Origin: Pelargonium nanum
Taxonomy: Eukaryota; Streptophyta; Magnoliopsida; Geraniales; Geraniaceae
Length of the DNA: 25,346 nt
Reading direction: 5' to 3'
NCBI GenBank assembly: GCA_036897485.1
Contig: JAYMTF010001213.1
Coordinates: 1 to 25,346 of the forward strand
A program made the translations under genes and the position numbers. Below are positions 1 through 13,530 of the stretch, piece after piece. Each line of letters opens with the position of its first letter. Positions within the stretch are counted from its first letter, which is position 1. The notes under the pieces are model-generated. The model saw nothing but the letters and a program-made list of their open reading frames with translations, was not told the DNA's origin and searched no databases.

Positions 1-90
1 TAAGAGGACCAAATTGGAACAAAAATCAAAATGAGGACCAATTTGGAACAAATTGAATACTAAGAGGACCAGAACGGAACATTTTCCTAA
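1..90. repeat. three imperfect copies of a 30-bp tandem repeat
   Basis: Three head-to-tail units of 30 bp start at 1, 31 and 61. Each carries the core GAGGACCA followed by a GGAAC block. The third unit is the most diverged. The array is cut by the left edge of the window, so its true copy number is unknown. Such aggacca/attggaac blocks often sit at the edges of plant transposons, but no element end is visible here. Confidence 0.7.
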
Positions 91-1333
91 CTTTTTTTGA
101 CATGGTTCTTCCATAGTGCATTAACATGTTTCTGGGTACAATGTGCTTTTCTTCCAAACTTTTTTTTTTTGACATGTAAATTTTTGTTAGGTGCTTTGAT
201 TTTTTTTCTTAATCTAACATATAGGTATAATTATTATAAAAAATAAATACAATCCATCAAATTTTAACTTAGGTTTAGTAGGTAAGTTAACTTAAATGAG
301 TAAAATTTAACAAATAAATTAAATACAACTTGTCATAGTTTTAACAATAATAGTATATATCACACAAAATTCTTATTCAAAGTATTATTTTTTTACGATT
401 TTCATTCAAAATGTAATTTTTCGATTATGGACATTTTAGTCATTTCATAAAGATAATTTAATATTATAATATTTATACATTTAATTCAAAAGCATTCTTT
501 TTACTTTTGTTAGCAAACAATTTGGAATTTTAAAAGTTGCTTAGAAGTCACTTTTGACTTTTGAGAAGTGTTCCCAAACAAACACTTAAATTTTTATTAT
601 TTAAATAATATAAGTGCATTTAATTTTAATCAAGTAAATTATTTCTATTACATTGACTTTACATTTATCTGACCAAATGAATATGATATGCATATACTAG
701 GAAAAAATTGCGTATACCAATCAAATAATTAGTTATTGATACTCAATCAATAATTCAATACATATAGCCATAAAGGAAACTAATTCCAGTGAAAAATTTA
801 TTAAGATGAATAGGAATGGTAATTTATGTATAAAATATTTTTATTGATTGAATCGCCATAACAAAAAGTCGACTACAATTATTTTTTTAATCAAACTTCA
901 TATTACTTTAGCAACAATTTTGTACATATTATTTTTACAAAATTAAAAAATGAACACTCATTGTGATTAACTATTTTAGTAAATTAGGTAAAAATAACCA
1001 AATTTTTCTTGTTTAGGACGAATTTTAAATTTGCAGGTGAAGATGAGTGGAAAATTCAAAGTAAACAGTTCTAACATTTTCCTATATAACCAATCCAACC
1101 AATTGGAACAAAAATAAAACAAACCATATAATATTATTAGCCAATTACATAAAACCATATATTGTTGTAATAATACTATAAGAGCGTCTTCTGCAATACC
1201 CTTCAGCAGTTCACATTCCCGGATTGCCTGGAATCTCCGAATCACCAAAACATCAAAAGTTTCGTCAATTCGGGAAAATTTTCATTCCCTTTCTCTGTAA
1301 CCAAACAAAACTCGAACAACAACACTGCAAATT
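91..1333. other. AT-rich intergenic DNA and promoter/leader of the ethanolamine kinase gene
   Basis: There is no coding sequence that I can support. The stretch is strongly AT-rich. A perfect 7-bp inverted pair (AAGTGTT at 566-572, AACACTT at 581-587) with CCCAAACA between resembles the ends of plant hAT-like MITEs, but no partner end is found. The last 100 bp or so before the ATG at 1334 are less AT-rich and probably contain the transcribed leader. The reading frames here on the minus strand run through promoter, leader and exon 1 and look like chance. Confidence 0.5.
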
Positions 1334-5418
<4,085 letters not shown>

Positions 5419-5830
5419 TTTAAATTCTTTTACTTTTCTTCTCACAAGGTTTCTGTACTTGAACACTTTTAGGGAAAGCTCTAGATTTAGATATTCTTGT
5501 AATATATTCTTTTGTAACCATTTGTTAGAAACAGGTTGCAAATAAATAATTGGAACTTTGGGGTACCCTTCTATTATCTGTTGTAATTAACCAGGGAAGA
5601 AACTTAGATCAAATCAAGAGTCTCAGTTGTAGTAAACACAAGAATAATTTCAGAACCTTGTTAATAAGATAACAAACCTTGATTTCAACATGTATGAATA
5701 TATAACAAGACTAAGATCTAGCAAAACAAACATCCTCAGAGACCCAAAACATTGGCCTCTACTTCCCGCGCATAAATTCCCTATCAATACGACATTCAAA
5801 AATAACATCTAAGATGTAACTTACAAGTCT
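5419..5830. other. shared 3' region between two convergent genes
   Basis: About 410 bp separates the stop codon of ethanolamine kinase (+) from that of the F-box/kelch gene (-). It holds both 3' UTRs and no further gene that I can see. With normal plant 3' UTRs of 200-300 nt the two transcripts would end close to each other or overlap at their tails. Confidence 0.6.
5541..5546 (+). promoter_or_regulatory. candidate polyadenylation signal of the ethanolamine kinase gene
   Basis: AATAAA lies 123 bp after the stop codon at 5416-5418, preceded by T-rich and TGTAA-rich sequence. The position suits a short plant 3' UTR. Plant polyadenylation signals are loose, so the actual cleavage site is not fixed by this motif. 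Confidence 0.5.
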
Positions 5831-8800
5831 TTAAGCATGAAGAACCTGGCAATGAACAATGTGGCTCTTCAGGCGGTGCCTGCCAGCGAGTGTAGACCAC
5901 AGATTGGTGACCAGAGTCTTAAACTGTCCTTTCCCGGCTATATTTTCCCATAAATGTTCGGCAGCAGCTTCCTTCACACCATCAGATTTCGCAACATCAA
6001 CCAAAGAAATGCTCATGTTGTTTCGGATAATGCACAGTTTTCCGTTGAGCGGAACAAGAGCAGCCGCCTCCAAAGCACGGGAATTCCCCAAGTGGGTCTT
6101 GCTGTCTATGTACTTGCTCCAAGAATCAGTCACTTCATCGTAAACCCTAAGTTTACAGCCATCCTTGCAGTCCAAAGCATACAAGTGCCCATTTAGAGCA
6201 GTACTCGGGTTTCTCCAGCCTGCAACCATCCCGTCATAAACAGGGTACCAGCTGTTATTTTCAGGATGGTAGACCTCACTGAGAACTTGCCGATGTGACC
6301 CAAGACCTTTCAAATACCACTTGCTCTCGTAAACAACACCAATGAAGGGTACCATTGCTGTGCTCATATCCGCAACGAAGGACCATCTATTCTTGTTGGG
6401 ATCATAGACTTCAGCTGACCTTAACGATCGATGCACTCCTTCATTCTCCCCACCAGCTACATACAAGCAGTTGTTTATGACACATGAGCCAAAGAAATGT
6501 CGCCGGCGAAGCATATCTGGGGCACGATGCCATTTATTTGTCCTGGCATTGTAGAAAATGACTCGTCTCATTGATCCCTTCAGCGGATCTTTGCCACCAA
6601 ACAAGTAAAGGTGACACCCGCTGAGAACAGCACATCCGAATCCAAGGGCTTCAGAATATTCCTTGGGGACAGGGGGGAGAGGCTGCCAAAGCTGGTGAAT
6701 GGGGTCAAAGGCATGCCACGAGATTTTCCCATCTCGGTCTCTTTTAATGACGTAAATCCATTCTTCTGCAATACCAAGGCTCTTTCGGAGTGAGTAAAAA
6801 AAGTTGCCGGACAAAAGACGGTACCACCTTTTGCAGACTAGCCGGAGCTTCCGGTGTTCAACTCTTGGGACTCGAATTAGGCAAGCTATAGCAAGATCAT
6901 CAGGAAGTCCTGGAATCAAAGGGGATTGGTTCCTGCTCCTGTCACCACGCGCTGGTTTGCTCCTAGTTGGATGAATAGATGGTTTAATATCAGGGCGAAG
7001 ACATAGCTTTGTCCCTGGGACATATCTTTTTGCTCCAGCTACAGTTTTAATGCCTGCATCTACTCTACATAAACATGCTGTTGTATCTACCTGCAATGGT
7101 GCAAGTATAATAATTAATTAGGTTCTTTCTAGCTGCATTTTCTCTGCGATAGTAAGTCCATAGAATATGCTATGAAATTCTTTACACCAAAGATCTATTC
7201 ATGAAGTTTGGTTCTGAAATAACACAAAACAACTACAGCTGTAGTTCACTAACATACATATAACATATCAAATATAAAAACGATTTAAAGTGTAATAACA
7301 TAAAATTTACATTGATCAAGATTGTCTACCATTAGATGGGGTAGCAAAGATTGGAATGCATAGGTGGATTAGTGGTAACACTAGGAAGGATAAGATGACA
7401 AACTAAGTTATTTGAGCGAGAGTTGGGTAGCTTCAACGGAAGATAAGTGCAGGAAAACCATTTAAGATGGTTTGGACATGTGCAACGTAGAGAGATCAAT
7501 GACCCCATAAGGAAATATGAAAGAATTCGGTTTTTAGAAACAAAAAGGGATAAGGGTAGGCCTAAGTTAACATGGAAAGTAGTGAGAAAAGGCATGATAA
7601 CACTTAACTTAACAAGGGAGATGAACATTAAATATAATGGGGTAGAGGAGGAGAATACGAGCAACGAATCCCAAAAAGTTTTGATAAATGATTCATAGCG
7701 TATCTTAACATTGTTTGGGAAATGACTTGGCTGTTGTAAGGTTTTCTACAAAACAAATACTCTATATAATCTGAGATAGAAATGTTCAACACAAGAAACC
7801 TTTCTTTCTTTCAATTTTGATGTTCTAAAATAATAACCCTTACACAAAGATCAAATTAGCTTTGAAGGCAGACCATGAGAGCCAGGAACTGCAAGGCTCA
7901 GTGGGGCTTGCACAAAAGCAGTAACTAAAGATAACCGAAACAACATATAAAAAAAAAAAAAAAATTGAGTGTCAAATGTGGGAGAACCAAGTCAGATTCC
8001 CAGTAATAAGTACAAACTGGACACGCTAGTTATATCCTACAATGCCTGGACTGCATCGAGAATCACAAAGGTAGACAGCTAAAAAAAAAACAATGATCAC
8101 TAAACAGAAAATATCAACATGAGAAGAAGATGGACATGAACTTTGACTTCAGAAAATAGGCCAAAGTTCCTTCATCAATTGCACTTACTTTCTACAAGTG
8201 GGATCCTTGCTCTAGAGCAATCTTTGCAAGTAAGAACAACAATTGTTGAAGTCTTTTATTTCAAAATCTAATTTTGGACTTTCAAAAAAAAAATTGAGTG
8301 TGGAAGATATCCAGGATCCATGATAGTGAAGCAACTGTCAAGTTCTATGCATCAGGCAAAACCATGAGGGATGGTAAGGGAGATTATGGGAGATGGGTAT
8401 ATGCCAGTGTAGTTCAGGTGCCATTCAAAACTAACTGATCATCTATCTCGGTGTAGTATATATAAAATACCATTTTGTCCATTCTCAGGAAATGGCATCG
8501 GTCCCCTCAAGGGACAAGCAATGCTATTCACCTGGTCTAGAGACAGATGAGATGGCTAACAAAATGGTACATTTCAGCCAAAGATCAGAATCCTCGTCTA
8601 AGAGCCTTTCAGTTCATTTCTGCAAACATAAGTGCGATCACACAGCTTCCACCAACAAAATTCTAAACATCTTCATGAACTCTAAAGCAAATTATGACAA
8701 GTTCAACAAAAGACAGCGCCCTAAAGAGTTGAAATATCATCAATTGAACATAAGAATCAAACAGTTCCAGAACATAAAACCAAACAAAGAATATGCTGGT

Positions 8801-8895
8801 TTGGCATAGCATCAATCAAAACACATATCAACAAACAAATCATAATCTAAAACTAGCAAAGAAATTACCAGAGGAGGCTGAATCATTCTGTCCAT
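5831..8895 (-). CDS. F-box/kelch-repeat protein, At1g55270 (CFK1) type, two coding exons
   Basis: This is the substrate-recognition subunit of an SCF ubiquitin ligase. Exon 1 (8895-8869) encodes only MDRMIQPPL. Exon 2 (7090-5831) begins VDTTACLCRVD directly after a TTGCAG acceptor. Together they give 428 aa. The F-box spans about residues 70-112 (PGLPDDLAIACLIRVPR, then LRLVCKRWYRL). Kelch-like blades follow at roughly 159-202, 207-251, 258-297, 301-339 and 347-375, with paired glycines (LFGGKD, VAGGEN) and W/Y near blade ends. The tail ends SHIVHCQVLHA. The start was chosen because homologues in many eudicots begin MERMIQPPLVDTT-like, and because an in-frame TGA lies 9 nt upstream of this ATG. 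The Arabidopsis relative CFK1 is reported to interact with the COP9 signalosome and to act on the methyltransferase DRM2. That is family knowledge, not seen here. The intron (7091-8868) carries a LINE fragment. Confidence 0.93.
7330..7740 (+). mobile_element. decayed 3' end of an RTE-type non-LTR retrotransposon (LINE)
   Basis: The fragment lies antisense in the F-box/kelch intron. From about 7360 one frame reads RWISGNTRKDKM, then stops. A second frame from about 7447 reads ENHLRWFGHVQRREINDPIRK and continues to GRPKLTWKVV near 7557-7590. This order matches the region C-terminal to the reverse transcriptase domain in plant RTE-like elements (RWM.G.TR.D..N, RLRWFGHVQRRP, GRPK.TW). Stops and at least one frameshift separate the blocks. 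The segment about 7700-7740 (TTGTTTGGGA, then GGCTGTTGTAAGG) resembles the usual 3' terminus of these elements. No polymerase catalytic motif is present, so this is a dead, 5'-truncated copy. Confidence 0.8.
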
Positions 8896-9771
8896 GTCTC
8901 TTCTTCAAATGACTTGACTACACCAAATTCCACCATAAAACCTGAAACCCCCCTTCAAAATAAACAATTTCCCTCAATCACCAACTCTACACAAGAAACC
9001 CATCAATCACAAAACCATCCCCATCAGTCCACTTCCAGAATTCAGTTTTCAACACACAAAACGCAGTTTCAAAAGTCTCTAGAGAGGATATGCAATTGAT
9101 TTTCTACGCAAGTCACACCACAATCTCCACCTCCAAAGTCAACAGAGTCCATAATTCACGCAAAACCAGCTCAAGAAGCACAAAAACACCCCCACATAGA
9201 CCAGAGTCAACAAAAGCAAGTCAAAACAAAAACCCACCTTTAACACCGCATTATCTCAAGAACCCATGTCTCAATTCGAAAACCCACATTGGAAAGGCTC
9301 ACCAAGTCAGCTGCCATGGCCGTTCAGGCGAAGAATTCAGAAACCCCAAATCTTGTCTTCCCCAGAAAAAAGAGAGAGAGCCGAGTGCGAGACAGTGCGT
9401 AGATGGGGCAAAGAAAGCACTGGGTGAGGAGGAGGAGATAGAGACTTGTCTCTTATCATTAATCTTCAGTGGAGTCTAGGGCCTATTTACCTCAGAGGCA
9501 CAACCTACCAAGCTTACAAGGTAGTATAGTATGTCCAGAGAGAGAGAGTGTGTGTAAAGCAAACCTAAACCATTAAAGGAGGAGAGAAAAAGTTGGGGTT
9601 TTTCATTTTTGAATGATGACACATTGGTTTTATTGGAGGATTGAGAAACAAATTACACCATGGATTGGAAGATAGCTGTTGTTTGACACTTGAGAAAATT
9701 GGGTGTGAAATGAAAAAATGAGGTAAGATTATTTCAATTTTATTGTTTACGAAAAAAAAATATTCAAGAGT
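8896..9771 (-). promoter_or_regulatory. leader (probably with a 5' UTR intron) and promoter of the F-box/kelch gene
   Basis: Read on the minus strand, 9480-9300 is a CT-rich leader-like stretch. A strong-context ATG (GCCATGGCAGC, A at 9317) is followed after five codons by a donor-like TTG|GTGAGC at about 9302. A TTTGGTGTAG acceptor-like site lies about 8920, just before the main ATG at 8895. If that intron is used, the upstream ATG opens a short frame that reads across the main start in another phase. The plus-strand open frames here (8492-9479) are low-complexity shadows with no recognisable domain. A GAGAGAGAG/GTGTGTG tract at 9537-9556 may mark promoter sequence. The exact transcription start cannot be set. 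Confidence 0.45.
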
Positions 9772-10250
9772 AGTGGCGCAGTTAGCTGCACAGACCGTGT
9801 GAGTGGGAATAACGTTTGTTTTCGATCCCCGCTCAACACACTTCTGGGTTGAAGAATGAGTTTTAATTGTGACTTACCCTCGAATGGGGTTAGTCTGAGT
9901 AGATGTGACAAAATTTCAGGTTAGGTCGGGTCTAATCGAGTTCGGGTTGATGAATTCTGACCCTAATCCGATCCTATAAGGTTGTAGGGTTGGTCGGTTT
10001 TCGAGTTTTTGGCATAAAATGTATTTATTTATTTTTTGTATACCCGACCCAAATTTTTCGGGCTGATAAATGTAGACCCGAATTCGATCTGAAACGGGTT
10101 GGGTTTCGAGTACGGAGTACCCAACGGGTCGGATACCCTTTTGTCAGCTCTATGTTTGAGTGCCGGTAAAACGACATCAAGGTGTCAACTGCAGATTTGC
10201 GGGCTCGCTCAGGAACCCATGGTTTATACCGAAAAAATAAAATAAATAAT
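9772..10250 (+). mobile_element. tRNA-derived SINE-like element, apparently interrupted by a small TIR element
   Basis: An RNA polymerase III promoter pair is visible. The A box is TGGCGCAGTTAG at 9774-9785. The B box is TTTTCGATCCC at 9819-9829, close to GGTTCGANNCC, with tRNA-like spacing. The body continues to about 9905, is interrupted by the 241-bp element at 9906-10146, and seems to resume to an A-rich tail (GAAAAAATAAAATAAATAA) at about 10229-10248. Without the insertion the length would be about 230 bp, normal for a plant SINE. TAGTG occurs at the left edge and again after the tail and may be part of a target-site duplication. The box pair is seen; the family and exact borders are inferred. 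Confidence 0.6.
9906..10146. mobile_element. 241-bp TIR element rich in CGGGT/ACCCG
   Basis: The element begins TGACAAAA (9906-9913) and ends with its exact complement TTTTGTCA (10139-10146). Inside are many copies of CGGGT on both strands (for example at 10094, 10123-10133 and the ACCCG forms at 10043 and 10075), so a hairpin-like fold is likely. There is no coding capacity. Flanking bases show no clear target-site duplication longer than ATG, so the superfamily is open. It lies inside the SINE-like body, which would make it the younger insertion. Confidence 0.5.
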
Positions 10251-13200
10251 AGTGAAGTGTAATATAGAGTTTAGAGACCAAGATTCAAATTGAGATATGT
10301 TGGGGGCCACAACTCCACCAAATGCTTTGCTGGTGTGGTGGTAATTGTAAATGGATCTTCTGCTATGTGTTGACCCACCACATCATATGTACATCACCAT
10401 TTAGTTCCTACTCCACAAAGGGTATTTTTGTCATTAATATAAAAAACTCTCATGTGATGTGCCTATATACTACTATTTTATTTGCATGCCATCCCTCATA
10501 TCATGCCTGATTATCAAAATTTTCAGAATGGGCCAAACAAATGTTATCAATGGAGCATTATATTTTAGCTATTATGGATCAAGATTTGGAATAAGATTTG
10601 TTTTTGTGTGATTGGATTATGATAACCACATAGCCAACCATATCTCCAATTCTATTTATTTTATTTTTATTGGATTGTAAATTGATGATAAATTAGAAGA
10701 TTATTTCCAAAAACTAGAAAAGAAATGGCAGGCACTTTCTTTAAGAATTTTTGCTTTGGAAAAGTGTTAGAGATTTCCTCTTTATATTATTTTATATCAT
10801 AACAAATTCATCCTTTTATTTGGTTTCTTCCTTTGGTTCTTTTAATCATCATAGCTCTGCAAATTCAACTTTCTTTGGGTGAAATATTGTGGATACTATA
10901 TTTTATTTATTTATTTTGTTTCTTTCCATTCCTATACCCTATGTAGAGTTTTCCATTTTTGGTTTGTAATTTTTTGGGTGGGAAAATGGGTGTGGAAGAA
11001 GATTTATATCAAATTTTAGTCTGTTTGTTCATACGTCGATACATAGTCTTGTTACGTGTTTTACACAACATTACAAGTTCGCACTCTTTAACATTGATCA
11101 TTTAACGTAATCACATAATTAAATAAAATGAATCTTCTAATTTCACACTTCTAACCTTACAAATCACAAAAGTTTTAAGTAGAGTCACAAGTATGTATGT
11201 CAGCATAATTTTTGGTCTTGATTTCTGCTTCATCTTCTTGGTACAAACTCAAGTTAATTTGAGGCTTATGAACCCAGTAGAAAACTGTAAATTTACAACT
11301 AGAGTAACCACATATGTGATTTAAAATCATTCACATAAAATAAGCATAGTGAGTTGCCATACTCTCTTTTTTATATATATGTGAATTGCTCATCATTTTG
11401 TTGGATTGGGGTGGGGGGCAGATTCTTGCAGTAGCTCCACCATGAAAAAGATAAGAAAAAGAAAATATTCCATTACATGGAACAAGGAGAAAAAGAAAAG
11501 CACCAACATACAAATCAATAAGTAATGTGAAGTCTTAGTTTCTCTTCTCAAGCAACTGAAACTGATTGATGATTAAAGCCAAACCAAACACATTTAGTGG
11601 TCCAAAATCAACTTACAAACATCAGAATTCAACAATGAAGATACTAAATTTGTCAGGTTTTTGTTGAAGTTACTCAATGACAATGAAAGAAAAGAAAAAT
11701 AAGCAAAGCTCAAACCAGTCCCCTCCTTATCTCATGCATGTGCAGTCTTTGAAATTTTGCTTTCATTTTGGTGTTTTATACAACAAATGAGAGGTTTGTG
11801 ACAAAGAGAAGACTGTGGTTTGTTGTGTTGTGTTGGGCACAATGCATAGCAATCTCTTTCTCTGAACTGTATGCATATTTGTTCCTTTCTCACTGCAAAA
11901 AAGATTGAAAGAGATGGATTTTTTTGGAGCTTCCAGCTATCTCTAAAACATGTCATTTTTTTTCCTTGTGAGAGGTAGAGAGTGTCATTGTCATGAACTG
12001 TGTGATGCAAATCCAAAAAACAAATAATTCAAAGCACTATCTCATCATCCCAACTTTTCCTTTATGGAGAGGGAATGTAGAAACTAAAGATGTTTTCTCT
12101 CCAACTTGGGGGACAACAAATGGTTGGTGTCTTTCTCTTCTGTTGTGTAATTGTGTGGGTATTAACAAAACCCACTTTCTTCTGTTTACATTGCCCCAAA
12201 ACCTCTAATATTATTCATATATTGTAAATTAGTTATGGCTTTAGGTTATTTTAGTCGTAAACCAGAACACTGCAGAGGCAAATGTGTCGTTGGAATTCCC
12301 ACAACTCTTATGCTACATGAGGCACCGAGCTCCTGTGGTCAAAACTCTTGCTAGAGATCTTGCAGAGCTGAAACGTTTAGGAGGGACCAACTTTTCCAAC
12401 AGTCAAACATCAGTAGAATGTATATATATATGCCTTGTTGAAGGTATGTGTCATTTCTCAAGAACAATAGCAAATCCCACTGCAACTCTTGTGGTGGGTG
12501 CATGAGGCATCAAGCTCCTGTGGTCAAAACTCAACATTTCCAACAGTCAAACATCAGTAGACTTGTATGTATATATATGTCGTATTGGAGGTATGTAGAG
12601 GTCCCAAACAAGCCCGATATGTAAGTATCTGCTAGTGCTGCTACTATAGTAAGTCACTCACTAAAAACAACACCAACTGTATTACACAGTGCTCATTTTG
12701 TAGTCTTCTCTTCAGGAAGACCTTTGCATAAAGCTGTAAAATGACATGCCTTTAATGGGCATTAAGGAATTGGGCAAGCTACTGTTTTCTTTTATACATG
12801 ATATACATGAATGAGACAAAGAGAATGAAAAATGGTGAATTGAGCTCACAACAGGAAAGGAAAAGAAAATGGAATATAGCTCAAGACATTGGTACCACAA
12901 ACAAAACCCATTCCTTTTACACTGAAGTTCACAATCAGCTGTATATACTAAAAATATGGTACAATCCAACTTCAATAGAGAAGCAGAGAACCTATCAATC
13001 ACAATTCTGATCTATGAAAATGTAACATCAAACTTACAATAAACCGGTCTTCTACGCATTAGAAAAATGAACCCATCCAATGTATATAAACCTCACCAGT
13101 CTTGAAAAAGAATCATTCCCCGAACCTATAACCAAACCACTCTATCCTCATTTCAAAATTTCAACCAATCCAAGAACCGAACAAAGCCATCATATGAAAA

Positions 13201-13530
13201 AGATGGGCATAATGAATGTGATTAAGGTCAGCCCACCCATACAACTAAATTGCGGATCACTGGTAATTTCATTTCGACCCATCTCTTCAGTCCTGGTAAG
13301 AGTTGCAGCACTAATCTAAGGATTACTGTATGGCTGTATACCATGATAAAATAGTCAACTAGAGGCCAATCAGCTTTACAATCATTTGACACCCATATCG
13401 CAGAATAGGACGTGGGTCACATCACATACTTAGTAATAGTATCTGTATCCAATGATATCATTCATCTTGTGTTTGAGTTAGAAGCTCTTCATCTACGTTA
13501 GTGTTGTATCTTACTTGTATTCCACGGAGC
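10251..13530. other. 3.3 kb intergenic region without a supported gene
   Basis: AT-rich DNA lies between the 5' side of the F-box/kelch gene and the 3' end of the TMEM128-like gene. Open frames up to 96 codons on either strand show no known domain, no consistent exon borders and simple composition. I found no tRNA and none of the conserved plant microRNAs that I can recognise by eye. The only structured part is the direct duplication at 12301-12599. The stretch immediately above 13530 probably holds the 3' UTR of the TMEM128-like gene. Confidence 0.5.
12301..12599. repeat. imperfect direct duplication
   Basis: Copy 1 covers about 12301-12455 and copy 2 about 12483-12599. Both share CAACTCTT, CATGAGGCA, AGCTCCTGTGGTCAAAACTC, TCCAACAGTCAAACATCAG, a TATATATAT tract and GGTATGT in the same order. 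Copy 2 lacks about 45 bp that copy 1 has between the CAAAACTC and TCCAACAG blocks. A 73-codon open frame crosses copy 1 but I do not recognise it. This looks like a local duplication followed by a deletion. Confidence 0.75.

Noticed and set aside
540-590. hAT-like MITE end (AAGTGTT...AACACTT)
   Set aside because: Only one short inverted pair is present, with no second terminus or target duplication, so it is not listed as an element.
7950-8300. Two poly(A) runs each followed by TTGAGTGT (about 7966 and 8293)
   Set aside because: The shared block is short and next to homopolymers; there is no evidence of two retroposed ends.
8492-9479. Several plus-strand open frames of 61-129 codons
   Set aside because: They run opposite to the F-box/kelch leader and intron, with Asn/Thr/Gln/Lys-biased low-complexity products that reflect AC-rich leader DNA.
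11331-13319. Small open frames of 60-96 codons in the central intergenic region
   Set aside because: No domains, no conserved splice structure and no gene-like composition; all fit chance expectation.
10251-13530. Possible microRNA precursor or tRNA gene
   Set aside because: I looked for the well-known conserved plant microRNA sequences and for tRNA A/B boxes with a cloverleaf and found none; the only box pair belongs to the SINE-like element further left.
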